From the NCBI GenBank assembly GCA_032622095.1, contig CP136061.1, forward strand, positions 197,394,935-197,458,934: a stretch of 64,000 nt of DNA, read 5' to 3'. The notes beneath the pieces are model-generated. The model saw nothing but the letters and a program-made list of their open reading frames with translations, was not told where the DNA came from and searched no databases. The stretch is from Siphonodentalium dalli (lineage: Eukaryota > Mollusca > Scaphopoda > Gadilida > Siphonodentaliidae). Position numbers and translations under genes: made by a program. Each line of letters starts with the position of its first letter. Positions within the stretch are counted from its first letter, which is position 1. Shown one piece after another: positions 24,893 through 36,923 of the stretch.

Positions 24893-25960
24893 CGTTCAAC
24901 GAACACACCAAATTATAGACCCTTTACATTATATCCGATCACCAAGCCTACATATTTTTGCAGTCAATATTGAATAAGTAATTGCTGATATGCATTTTAC
25001 TGACCGAACAAATACAGTAAATATACCACACAATTACTAGTTATCAATACGTAAAGGCCACTATAGTCAGTTTTGTATGGGTTCTCCTCTGATGATACCA
25101 CACATGTGGTACAGGAATCTTGATGTAGCAAGGATGATGTGATCTGTCGCTTGGGATATAAAGTTTGGTAGACACAATGATTTGCTTCCAAATAAGTACA
25201 TTTGGAGATGTTGACACGTGAGGCTATCCAGGTTTGAGTACCTAACTAACTGCAGTTCATCGACCAAACATATATATATAGTGCCACGCTCAACTGTTAT
25301 TGACTATACAAAATTGCGATTTGAGTATATTTGAGAAAAATTAATGTGTACCAATGATCAACTTAAATGACTTAAACTCATGTTGACATTGTGTAACAAA
25401 CAGGAAAACCGTTGTACCATTACATCCGTGTCAACATTTCTCAGCTTTACTCTTTTCAGCTTTATTATATCCTGATATTCTCACAATGACAGTTTTAGTA
25501 GAATTCTCGAATGGACAAATAAGATCCAACGGAAACACATTATCGCGTACCGAAAATGATAGAGACGCTTGGGAACCTTGGAAAACATAATGGATGCATC
25601 GAGATTGCACTTATTTCCGAAAACACACGAATGCTGTCGGCATCACTCGGAAGATGGGATGATTGGAAAATTTTAACCGGAACAGCGAAACGATATCAAA
25701 TTTACGCAAAAATATAACTAACAAAACGCGTTTTTAGCGCTATATTGGCGAAATAGCTCGGGAATGGTTTGCATATGTATGTTTTGAGACCCCTCTTCTC
25801 GAATTTCGTATAAGATTTATGAAACATATTAAAATACTCTGAGAGAATAGCCTTGATCCAAACTGAGTTGTTACCTTTTGGATCAATTTTGTTAGAAAAA
25901 TCGTTCCAGAGTACTATTCCGGTACTATAACAGAAACTGTCCGAGCCAAAAGGACCAAGA

Positions 25961-27430
25961 TGTACACACTAAATTCAAAGTAGTTAAATTAGTTGTTAAA
26001 ATATTTAACTACTTTCCTTGTCATTTTAACCACCTGGAGTTGATATTTTTAAGAGTGAATAGGTAGCAAATATTATATAGATAGGTAGTAAAATGGTTTC
26101 TATTCATGATTGGTTAAACTGCATGTCACGTGATCGTTGTTTAGACTCTGTTTGAAAATATTCAGAACTTTAACTGCACAACCTTGTTTTTAATATACAT
26201 CCTTGAAAAACATAAATTGAGTATTATACGGAACTAGCTGGGTACCCGTCATTGCTCATGTTAAGAATGCGTTATTAGCGGCCCTTCAAGTCATTTAAAT
26301 AACTAAGTATCTGGGATAACCAGCAGCTGTAATATGACTCAGGATAAAGTTACATCTATCTTTTAAGTGGATAATAAATGCTGATTAGTAGTGCATCTTT
26401 AAATAATGTGATGCCAACAGCACCTATCATGCATTATTTTACTTTTGTGCAATTTTCCCCACATATCTTCTTAACTGATAAGAAACGCTCATTATTGATC
26501 ATATAATTTTTAGCCCCCACCCCTTACGTTATCTGAGGATCAAAGGCGCTCTTACCCGCAATTTTCCTACATATTTTCTAATATGATAAGGAACGCTCTT
26601 TATTGCATTTCAGTTTATCACTGTTTTTAAAATATGACGACCCAGATTGCAACCATTTTGGGTATATAATCAATTATTTAGATAAAATAAGTTTTAGTGT
26701 CTAAGGTCTGATAAGATTCCCTGGGTCAAATTTTCAACTCTGAGAATCCATCGATTTTCACAAAATGCACAATGTTTTTTGTGTGTAGGCTAATGTAATG
26801 TACTTATTCCTGGTAAGAAACCTTGTGTTGCAATTTATGTTAAGCTAAAAACAAATGCTCTGAACTATATATATTTATATATTTTTATGTTTTTTTTTAA
26901 TTTTGAATACATTTATATTGTCTCCATTGTCATATTTTGTGGTCCACATGTCATTACTATCTTTAGAGGCAAGATTCTTAACTAAAAGTTTATAAAATAG
27001 CTACTTTGAGTGGTTAGATCGGACACCTTTGAATACCAATTAAAATAGCTAGAATAACCACTCGAGGTACAATACTTTCCCACCAATAGTAGTTAGCAGA
27101 TTAACTACCCACAGGTAGCACAAATTCCAACCACCCACACGTAGTAAAATTAACTACTGGGTAGTTCGTATTCATCCTACTACCAAAAGTAGTTAAAATT
27201 TAGCCACCAGTTGGGTAGTTAAAATAGCCCCCAGAGGTAGTTATTTCAACTACTGAAGGTAGTTATTTTGAAGGTAGTTATTTTAACTACCAAAGGTATT
27301 TAATTGTTTAACTACCCACCAGGTAGTAAATTTAACCTCCCAAGGTAGCGGGATGAATACGAACTACCCAAAGTAGTAAATATTTACTACTTTTCGGGTT
27401 AATTTAGCAACTTTGAATTTAGTGTGTACA
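25961..27430 (+). mobile_element. TGTACA-ended element, uninterrupted copy (1.47 kb)
   Basis: This copy has both ends, TGTACACACTAAATTCAAAG and its inverted counterpart, with no large insertion. It supplies the empty site (27311-27330) that defines the CAG duplication of the 3.69 kb element in unit 1. The TAACTACC-rich tract at about 27060-27410 shows strand-symmetric short repeats. It is non-coding. Confidence 0.8.
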
Positions 27431-28596
27431 CGAGGGATTGTGATTTGTTGTTGCCCTGGTATTAATTCACAGCTAAAGAGCAAACTCTGGTGAATTGTTT
27501 GGATAGATATTTGGGAGCCTTTGAGTCCACACGTCTCTTCGTTGGCAAAAGCCTTCTTTGTTTAACCCTCTGTTCAACAGTTAACAAGTTCATTCTTAGA
27601 CGTTCCTTCTACCCTACACCTACAGTTGTTCGATTGTGTAACAAAAGACAAAATCTAATCAATCTATTCTGAGATTTCTGTAATTTCCCTTTGGTTGTTA
27701 AAGATAGTGCACTATACCAAGAACAACAAGCCAAATCAAAATAGCACTGAATCAAAGCGATAGTGATTTGTCATGTTGACTAGGGTGCTAACCATACCAC
27801 ATCCAAAAGTGTATACTGGATGACATGCGTCCGTGCATTCGTTGTTTAATCAAAATACTAAATATTAATTAAAATGCGACTGTCAACGACCAAGATATAG
27901 AGCTTCAACGTTGTTACGGACTCATGATATAGTGTTTATGGGTTTATGGTTTACGTACTTAAGTCAGTCCATATTAATGAGGCATGAACAAGTTTCAGTG
28001 CTTATGAGTTTTAATGACTAGTTTGAATATGCATATTAGTATACCACATATACAACATTAGTATCTATGTAAACTGTGTATATTAATAATTTAAATGTGT
28101 ATACAGCTATGCGTTATGTAACTCTTCATTATTGGAGGGAAATACAAAAGTATATATGATTAGGAACGTCCGTGGTTAATGAGCTTGCACATTGGACAAC
28201 CTTATTGTGGACTTTAGAACAGTATGGACATATTATGTCCGCTTTTCGTGGTTTTTAGAAAGTTCTGTTTGAATTATTTAAAGCCACCAAAACAACATTT
28301 AATATGGCATCGGACATAAAGGCTTAAGGGCTTAAGCTCATAAACCCAAATAGCCCCTAAACCTTGTATATACCAATGTCCAACGCTCATAAGTGCGGAC
28401 GTCTCACGGCTAGTCGGACGGACGCATGTAATCCAGTATACACACATCGTTTGGATTGGGCTATGATTATATCATCCTAGTCAACATGACAAATCAGAAT
28501 TCCTTGGCCATGAGAATAAAAAGGAATTGTCATTTCAACATGCATTCAAGACATTCCTGGAAACTTTATAACCAATATAAGAGTACGTTCATACAC
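27431..28596 (+). other. Duplication-unit body (unit 2), no gene recognised
   Basis: This is the counterpart of 14908-16056. Short open frames differ from those of unit 1 by replacements and small indels. Nothing is assignable. Confidence 0.5.
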
Positions 28597-28963
28597 TGGC
28601 AAGTTTGCACGGTATGGTTTGCGGGCATGTCGTCGTAGAAAACGATATGATGCCATAGTATGAACGGAGGCAAGCATATAAAATGCATCTGCATCACAGC
28701 TAACTACGCGAGAAGCAAATGCTCTGTGGTTCCACCTGCAGCGATGCTATCGGAATTTGTCCGTAAATAGCATGCAATAATCTCACAAGAATCAATCATA
28801 CAGGTATTTGAAGGCAAATGACAGTTGCACCGATACACGTGGAACTTCATAAATTTTACTTCTCGTGTCGTTCGCTTTGGTAAGGATGAATGTTATATGC
28901 ATGGTTTCGTTCATATTCTGGCATCATGCGGGTTTCTATGACGAAATACCGTGCAAACTTGCC
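28597..28963. mobile_element. Foldback MITE, unit 2 copy, both arms present
   Basis: The left arm GGCAAGTTTGCACGGTATGG pairs with the right arm ending TACCGTGCAAACTTGCC. Inner GCATCAT / ATGATGC and GTTCATA blocks extend the pairing to about 70 bases per arm with gaps. The spacer is about 230 bases and non-coding. No clean target duplication is seen. Confidence 0.65.
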
Positions 28964-29771
28964 GGCGTAGTTATTCATAACAAGCCATAAGTATTGTCGG
29001 GCCATGCTGCCATGGTCTCATGCAGCCCAACACATTGACATCCACATTATACAATTGACAAATAGTCATTAAGACTTGCACATCGCACACGATTAACAGG
29101 ACATAATAATACTAACGCGTATCGCCTATTTCATCATATCTGCTTCAAAGTTCAAAGTCATGCATACCAAAAATAATATCGCCTTTTGTTGTATCATAAT
29201 ATATGATCATTTAACGTTTACTAATTCTCTCGTTTTGTAACAGAAATGCGCCTTTACTGGAAGGACGCAAAGTTTGTCCATATTGTGGATTATAGAGATG
29301 TGTTTATACTGTGATGGGGTGGTTCATTATATACTAGGCTGGCAAAATATCACATGGTGCGACAAGATGTTGCATAATGTCGGCCCGAAGCTACTGGGCT
29401 ATAGCCATATCACGACATTGCCAGTTTTACCGATGAAGGAAAAACCATGCATGGATAGTCGGTCTTCGCAGTACTATGTTAATGGACACCTGTCGCATAA
29501 TAGACAGGTTTCGCAACTCACCGATAGAGCAATGAATACGTTTAGGGCGACGGTTAGCGTAATACGTAATCAAATTATGCGCATTATATAATCGCAGTCG
29601 TAATGTCCTAACCGTGCGACGTTAGAGTATCAATTTATTCGGTGTGTGCCCCAAAATCCATTTAAATATACAGACACTCTGTCCATTTGTTTTGTTGTAT
29701 CATGCACCCATCACTTATCATGCTTTGGACAACTATCCCCAATTGGTCGATTGATTATCGTTCGCGCTGTA

Positions 29772-32070
29772 ATTGTCGTAGTTCCTACGCTGCATTATGT
29801 TAACAAAGCCAAATTATGTTCCCGACCTGTTGTACAGTATGTAAATAGCGTGCCATAAGCAAAATACTCAACAATGGGGAGACCATTAATTTGGTTAATT
29901 AAAACTGACACCATGTTGTTTGCAAAATACCATTATAGCGCTCACTTGTCTTCGCCACAAGATTTTGGTGTTGAATGGGTCACCGGAATTATTATCATTC
30001 TCCCAAAAAAAATTGCCACGGTGTTGAGTGTTTTGCTTATCGTACACTTCCGATGTGCTGTATCGGTATCTGAACAAATGCTAAGATAACACTAAGAGAG
30101 TTTAATGTATTTAATATATGATCAAGTTTGGTACAGCCATAGTGAATAAATTATCCATTCGCACCTATGTGTCTACGAGTCAATGTCATTGCCTGATCAC
30201 CAGAGCCATATAATGTAAAATTTTGCGAATATGGTTTCCAGTTATGGAAGAGGTTATTTCCTAGCAAAGCGAAAATGGCCGAATCGTTCAGAATGATAGC
30301 CACACATGTTTTGATAAGAACATGATGCATCTGTACATTGGAATAGTCTACATGCACATGTATGTATACAGCTATGCTCTAATTGACCCCCCCCCCTTAA
30401 TGACGTTGACCACCGATTTTACCGCGTTACTCGACCGCGTTGATGCTATTAACCATGATCAATCCTACCATGGCCGACCTTCATACCTTTTTAAAGTCAG
30501 CAATATAACCACCACATAGTGTATATTCCTGGCATGGCTTGGTGCAGTTGCGAATGTCGGTCAGTGACCAACTTCGAATGTTGATTAAACTGTAAACAAA
30601 TTATTAATTGAAACATCGTTTTGTGTATAGTTAACACGGTGCATGGCGCTCACAAAAAGATGGACTTTGTGTCAGCTAGGTGGCCATGTGAGAAATTAAT
30701 ACAGTGGTCGCAAAATATTATTACTAATACCGTAGTAAGATTACCCGCGGTTGCCACATGTCAACCACTTGACCGTGGTTGAACGCCGGTATGGTATAAC
30801 CGGTGTCATTAACGCCTTACTACATTGTTAAAGGGGACTATTAATTATAGCATATATGTAGTACGTTACAGTGAACAAAGTCAACTTCTAATTAAAGCTT
30901 CTGACGGATTCAGTGATAATGTGTGTCCCAGAATTGGATCCGTGTCTCCGAGATTATTCGTCATTCCATACATATATCACAACAATATCACAGCGTCACC
31001 ATCGTTTCGATCAAAAGAACAGCAGACTCCATACATGTATCTGGGTGATATGTTATGCCGTATAAGAAAAATATCAATCGTGGTGATACCACTTGACTGT
31101 GTGGTTGAATGGTGGTACAACTGCGGTCATTAACGGCCTGCAACCTTACAACCAGTCCATGCAATGATGCATAAATCACAACACTATAAATCAGTAGGCC
31201 TATCAGTTTGTCGCAGACTCCATGGAAACATTCAAAACAATGTTCAGCAAACTCCAAAACTGGTAGACATGGCCACACATGTTTCGATGTAATATGCTGA
31301 TGTATCATGAGACGAGTGACTGATCTGTGTCCACACGTCACTTCGCGATAATTAATTCCGAAGAAGACAATATCGACATATCAATTCTGACTAAACTTTC
31401 TCATTTTCTACGTTGTTGTTGTTGTTGTTGTTGATATTGTCATGTACTAATCACTAGTGGTTGACATCAAAGCTTTGGGGAATTATTCTCGTGTCAGTAC
31501 CAAGTGTAACACCAACATCATTGGCTTGGACAGCTGTTGCCAGTGTTGGAATGTTGTGAATAGTGACACTCACTGACAGTCAAATTAATAACAACTCGAA
31601 AATATCAATATCGACCGTTTTTTGTAGTTTAACAGCTTCTCCGATTCACATTCAAACCCAAAGCAAACAGTGTTTATATTATTCCAGAACATCTACAGTA
31701 CAAGAAGTAACCTATTTGATCCAATTTGGCCAAATTTGGCCAAAATAAATTAATTTTTCATGTCAATAAAACATCTCTCTCTCGTGTTTCTCCATTGTTA
31801 TAAGGTACTTTTAAACGATAGATCTATGACAGCGGGTCGATGAGCGGCCATTTTTTCACTTTAATTTGATCATTTGCACACGACACTCGATATCGACACA
31901 CGTGACAGTCTCACCCAATCAGCTTGGAGACAACGATTTGGTTCTCTGTTGAACCTATCATCTGGGTTACATAGCGTTAAACAGGTTCTAAAGGCATATA
32001 GTATCAACCTGTTTGGTACTATCGCGGCTCTAGGTTATATGTAGTACCTAAATCAATTGCTTTATTTGAG
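29772..32070 (+). other. Duplication-unit body (unit 2), no gene recognised
   Basis: This is the counterpart of 20565-22860. It carries the poly-C run near 30387, (GTT)n near 31412-31432 and a short (CT)n near 31773. The 102-codon frame at 30825 is only 65 codons in unit 1 because of an early stop and an indel, so it is not under coding constraint. Confidence 0.5.
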
Positions 32071-32079
32071 TGTATAGCC

Positions 32080-32950
32080 GTGATATGCTGCTAAACTGTT
32101 AATACATGAACAAATTAAGAAAATTGAGTTTCAAACTGGATTATAGCGGTGTTATGCTGTTTGCTAAACTGCTAATTAATGAAAACAAATCAGAAAATTG
32201 AGTTGCTCACTGTGTTCTTGCAGTACTAAGCTGCTAAACTGCTATCTAATAAAAACATTAAGAAAATGAAGGTTCAAACTCGATTCTAGCGGTTCTTTGC
32301 TGCTAAACTGCTAATACACGACATAATTAAGAAATTGGAGTTTCAAACTCCATGTTACCTGTGCTAAGCTACTAAACTGCTAATTAAAGGCACGTGAGGC
32401 CTTGGTTGTCGAAAATATTCATATTTGTTCCAATCACCGTAAACAGAAAAAACAGTAAAACGCATACAGTTTCGTTCATATATACCATGACCATCGCGTA
32501 AACAGCATGTTATCATAAAGACCTACTATATTTTACCTAAGCAAGAGCCTGATTGTGTTACAGAGGACAGCCCAATGCTACTGGCTAATCACACACAAAT
32601 GGCATAAACGCTCTTTATTAGTTCCATATCAGGAATTCACCCACAAAGAACGCTCTTTATGTTTACCATCATAATATAAACAAACACCAGAAAAGTAACT
32701 TTTTATGCTTTTGTTTACATAACACTGGTCAACCATATGACAATAACATACTGTTTATGCGATATTTCTGATTTGTATACGGATAAAGTCTGTCTACATT
32801 TTGATGTTCTTTCTGTTTGTGGCGGTTTTTGACGGTTGGAAATATTTTCACATGATACCCACCGCCAAGGCCAACCGTACCTTTAATGAAAAAATAAGAA
32901 AATGGAGTTTCAAACTGGTTGCTATTGCTGCTATGATGAAAACATTGAGA
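32080..32950 (+). repeat. ~70-bp minisatellite, unit 2 copy, split by a MITE
   Basis: Same arrangement as 22866-23800: units to 32387, the 495-bp MITE, then units from 32883. One unit fewer follows the MITE than in unit 1. Confidence 0.85.
32388..32882 (+). mobile_element. TTAA-flanked MITE family 1, copy b (495 bp)
   Basis: Same length and tips as copy a, with TTAA at 32384-32387 and 32883-32886. It is the duplicated partner of copy a and not an independent insertion. Confidence 0.85.
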
Positions 32951-33119
32951 ACAAAAACCTTAATAAAATATCAGATTGGGCCTGGACACGACTTGTAAAT
33001 TTCAATCACACAGATACTTAGGTAATGCTATTCTCTTTGATTCTATGTGATGTTTCTCTTGAATTAACCATCCAAAATAAAATAATTGACATAATTGAGC
33101 CGCATAGGCACCTTGGTTT

Positions 33120-34016
33120 TGAAATACAACGCAATTTAAATTGGAATAATTAAATTGAATCTATCCTCAAAAAAGTTGCTCCGCGACTATCGATTCTCAG
33201 AAAATAGAACTACAACAGATCGAAGAACACTTGATAAGTTATATAAGGCCTATATATTGCATGGCCTAGATTATGCGGATGTTATATCGGAAAACGAGCC
33301 AGCTTATTTATAGAGAAACTTGACCAGACCCATGTTGATGCCACTCGGGCGCTCAGTTCCCATTAATTCGGTCCTGTGCGAAGCAGGCAGAGATATGCAC
33401 CAATTAGAAACTATGTTTAAAATTATAGTCACGCTGCATAATGTTACATGTGTATTTATCCTACTAACTATCCTACTTCCTATCTCGATCGGACCAGGTA
33501 TACAGCATGCGAAAGCCAGGAAGATTCCACTCATATTATAGTAGAACGGAACATTTTAAGAAATCATTCTTCCCCTTCGTTGTAACCTCATGGAACAAAC
33601 TGCCCAAGTATATAAAGCCAGCTGAGAACATGCTACATTTCAGGGATAATCCCACCAAAAAGCAGACTAAATGTTTTGAATCAGGAAATCGAAAATATAG
33701 TATATTCCATTGTAGGATACGAAACTTGTGTAGTGATCTCCGCCTAGATATGTTCAATAATTATATTGCCGATACCCCAACATGTATAGATGCAGATTTG
33801 AATATGAAAGCGATATGCACTGTTTCATCAATTGCCCATTATATAATACACAAAGACTATAACTCTACTGTAAACTGGATGAAAATAACTTTCAAATTAG
33901 TTATTTCAGCCACTTGCATTTTGGAATTTCATGTGAAACTTCATCTAAAAATTAAAAATGTATTCCATTTCGTGCAGACTTATGTAGCTGAAACAAAGTG
34001 TTTTGAACCGGACTAA
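33120..34016 (+). pseudogene. LINE 3' coding remnant, unit 2
   Basis: Duplicated partner of 24000-24892. It keeps the same broken reading frames, including the 169-codon terminal frame at 33507-34016 (one visible G/D difference) with the SFFP...WNKLP block. It lacks the endonuclease and the catalytic palm. Identical disabling stops in both copies show that it was dead before the duplication. Confidence 0.75.
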
Positions 34017-34199
34017 CGTTCAACGAACACACCAAATTATAGACCCTTTACATTATATCCGATCACCAAGCCTACATATTTTTGCAGTCAATATTGAATA
34101 AGTAATTGCTGATATGCATTTTACTGACCGAACAAATACAGTAAATATACCACACAATTACTAGTTATCAATACGTAAAGGCCACTATAGTCAGTTTTG

Positions 34200-35065
34200 A
34201 TATACATAGATGTGTAGAGAGATTGAGGGGCTGGCAAAACACCTGAAGTACAAACACAAAACAGGACTATCACGCACACTTTACAACAACTTTCATCTTG
34301 TTATGTCGGTCAAATTTATGGAACATCATCATGTATATATTATCTGTTCTCTTGTTTAAATTAAAGTAAACGGTTGCACTTGGGAGTGGGGACAGCTGTA
34401 AGTTGTAAAAACCTGTTCCATAATCTCATTGTAATTTACAATAAAATATTATTAAAGTAAAATTAACCAGAATTTGTTATCTCTGATATCTTAGATACCA
34501 CATGATATCAGCTATATACATGTCAGATGCAGAATCATTTGTATAGTAAGTATTGAGTTCTACATAATAGCTGATGACTACCATAAAGCTTGTGAAAAAA
34601 CAGTTTTCCAGTATAAGGTGATTCACCTTTAATATATTCATGCAGGGCCTGAGGACAATGAAGCCTAATGTATTATTGTGTTATGTGTGCGCTGGTAATG
34701 ATATTAATGATATCCCACAGTCAGTCATATGGAATATAGTCATGCGCAGTGCGCATCGTTTTTTCGAGAATGTCAAGCAACATCGCCTGGCGGGTAAAAC
34801 ACACAACTGCACACTTAAGTGAATGTTTGGAACGCTTTAATTACACATACTATAATTATCTCACTTGATTATCGGAATTCGCATTGTATACTAGCTGGTG
34901 GCATTTTATAGCAATAAACATTTGAACGCCCCAGTGAATATCCCGATATCCGGGGAGATCCTACTCAAGTTTAGTAACTTCTTGGTTGGGTAGCTTTTCA
35001 AAACAAATGTACATGCTACATGGAGTTCATTACGTGATGTTCACGTTTATGCTAATGTGTGAATT
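34200..35065. other. Unassigned single-copy-looking sequence
   Basis: I see no repeat elsewhere in the window and no recognised gene. A 60-codon frame at 34640-34822 matches no family I know. AT-rich with no obvious terminal repeats. Confidence 0.4.
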
Positions 35066-35111
35066 ATGTTTTTGGCGTTTACGTTCTTATTGATCCCTGG
35101 TCTGTGTTCAG
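35066..35111 (+). CDS. Candidate signal-peptide first exon
   Basis: ATG at 35066 opens a short peptide, MFLAFTFLLIPGLCS, with a hydrophobic core and small residues before a possible cleavage site. It ends at TTCAG followed directly by GTAAGA at 35112, a near-consensus splice donor, which would leave the exon in phase 1. First exons that end just after a signal peptide are common in secreted animal proteins. The frame also stays open to 35263 without splicing, giving a Cys-rich tail of unknown value. No second exon is identified, and a Tc1 relic lies 280 bases downstream. This is a sequence-only guess and could be chance. Confidence 0.3.
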
Positions 35112-35388
35112 GTAAGACTTATATGATGTACTATAACGTGCTTTGTTGTTACCGGTTCATATATACTGCAGGACAACGTTTCATGCGACAAGTTTATTGC
35201 CCTTGTAAACTGTGCCCAAGCACATCGACAAAGAGTTCGATAATGTTTGTTGCGTGCAACTGAAGATCCCGAAACATCAGTCAATTCAATGGAGATTAGC
35301 GCCCGAATATACACATGTCTTATATGTTTAACGATTCTGGGTGTGCTTGTATCACCGGGCTTCAGTTAAGAGATCTGAGATGGAAATA

Positions 35389-36342
35389 AACACATCAAAA
35401 AAAGAAAGTCCCCCCTAATATAATGTGTAATATTTTCGGAGATATTGGTTGGATTTTGGTGACGACTGAGTACGAGTTGATTGGAGGAGGGGTGCTTTTC
35501 AAAAATGGCAAACACACAGGTAGAGTGATCTCGGCCACAGTATTGTTTCCTTGGTTACACGTTGTGTACTGTCTGTAGTTTTTGTCAGAAAATGACGTGT
35601 AGGTTGATAGGTGTTATAGGTAGATACCAACCCAAAACAGAGGCATAGCTATTGGCCTTTTGGAGGTGAATTTCTCCATAACACATGTTGCCCGCCGCAT
35701 GGGGTAATGCCAAAAACCATAATGAATTTAAGACAGTGAAACCAGCAGATTGGCAATATCGCAGATCGCCCCAGAACTGAAAGACTGAAGGTTACAACCG
35801 CTAGACAAGATCGTTATTTAACAAACGCTACATTGCGTAGGATGACGTCCAGGAGTGGTATGTATCAGCACCACACATAAGACTAACCTCGTCCCTGTTA
35901 ATGGGAATCTGAATGTAGGGGGGGATTTGTGGGACCAACTGAAGAGAGCTGTTTATCAGTGTGTCAATGACCACACCATGCTCAGTGACATGCACTGTCT
36001 GTTGCAGGACGAATGGAGGAACATTCCAAAGCGTAGAATCGCCCCTCTCATCAACAGCATGCTATCCCGATGCCAACAGGTTATCCCGCGACACGTGGCT
36101 ACACGCAATATTGATTCATTGAATAAAATCTCATTGTTATCTTTTTTGTCATTTTTAAAATCTACCCCACTCCCGTTCAATCGATGCTCAGTCAGCCGTG
36201 ACACCACGCACATGGTTGTTCTTCGCATGGATTGTGTCTCTAGCTCCAATAAGCATTTGTGAAAAGTTTCATCAAAATTCACCAAATATCTCTGAAAATA
36301 TTACATATTATATTAGGGGGGACTTTCTTTTTGTGATGTGTT
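35389..36342 (+). mobile_element. Tc1/mariner element, internally deleted (954 bp)
   Basis: TIRs start AACACATCA and share GAAAGTCCCCCCTAATATAA and a GAGATAT block, about 75 bases in all. TA lies on both sides (35387-35388 and 36343-36344), the hallmark duplication of the superfamily. The length is well below the usual 1.3-1.7 kb of intact Tc1-type elements. The interior encodes pieces of a transposase. Confidence 0.9.
35744..36130 (+). pseudogene. Tc1-like transposase remnant
   Basis: Three conserved pieces appear in order but in shifting frames. RPRTERLKVTTARQDRYLTN at about 35767-35826 is the GRPR-like linker and second helix-turn-helix region of the DNA-binding domain. STTHKTNLVPVNGNLN near 35867-35914 is the strand region after the first catalytic Asp in DDE_3 proteins. 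LWDQLKRAV at about 35930 through EWRNIP and INSMLSRCQQVI to about 36085 is the C-terminal block. The segments that should carry the three catalytic acidic residues are missing at the two joins (about 35845 and 35915), and a stop separates the first two pieces. The protein is therefore dead twice over. Confidence 0.85.
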
Positions 36343-36923
36343 TATATCAAACCGTACTACTACAGTCCACCTATAACATAATAAAACTTCATGACCTACG
36401 AAAGCTATGAAAAAGCTATCAATATTTATCAAAAAGGCCCAGCGTGAGATGATGATGATTGTTTATTTGTATAATATTTACAAGCTTATGACAATGGTGA
36501 TAATAAACAAACAAAAATGATATTATACAGGAGCGACATGGTCCAGATAGGCCGTCTTCTTGTCGCCCCTACGTATACACATATGAAGTGGCAACTAATG
36601 AAGTAAAATGATAATGAAAAGGATAGAATGTAGTTCATAATAGACAAATAAGGTATCCAAACCACTTATGGGATGCATCTACATGTATGTGTTAATACAT
36701 ATGTATTGGTTGTATTCATGGGCTTATAATAAATCTGTCACTAATGATGGGTGTATGGCCGGGGCTGTTTTGATTCTTCACTGGTTAAGAAAATAATGGC
36801 TTCCGATTATCAAATACATTGAATGATCATTGTTGCTGAAGCAGGTATTTGTTTCAGGTTATCGAGGAATTCATATATCGATATGTAGGAATCAGTTATC
36901 GTTTCGTCCCTCCAAAATGTTAA

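Larger units (their letters stand above)
8847..25075 (+). repeat. Segmental duplication, unit 1 (16.2 kb)
   Basis: This is the first copy of a direct tandem duplication. It begins TATGGGTTCTCCTCTGATGA and ends CCACTATAGTCAGTTTTG, and the same beginning follows immediately at 25076. Subtracting its two private insertions (11106-14796 and 17018-20560) leaves about 9.0 kb, matching unit 2. Besides those insertions, the copies differ by point changes, microsatellite lengths, a roughly 209-bp loss in unit 1 after 16417, and one extra minisatellite unit in unit 1 near 23700-23770. It contains no intact gene. Confidence 0.95.
25076..34199 (+). repeat. Segmental duplication, unit 2 (9.1 kb)
   Basis: This is the second copy of the direct tandem duplication, ending CCACTATAGTCAGTTTTG like unit 1 and then running into unrelated sequence at 34200. 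It has the uninterrupted target sites for both unit 1 insertions (27320-27322 and about 29766-29771). It retains about 209 bases (28958-29166) that unit 1 lacks. Features shared with unit 1 are the TGTACA element, foldback MITE, minisatellite, TTAA MITE and LINE remnant. Confidence 0.95.

Noticed and set aside
34640-34822. 60-codon frame in the spacer before the Tc1 relic
   Set aside because: Short, with no recognisable motif, no splice context and no duplicate to test for constraint.
36000-36285. Minus-strand 109-codon frame opposite the Tc1 relic
   Set aside because: The plus strand encodes recognisable transposase blocks in this interval, so the minus frame is a shadow.
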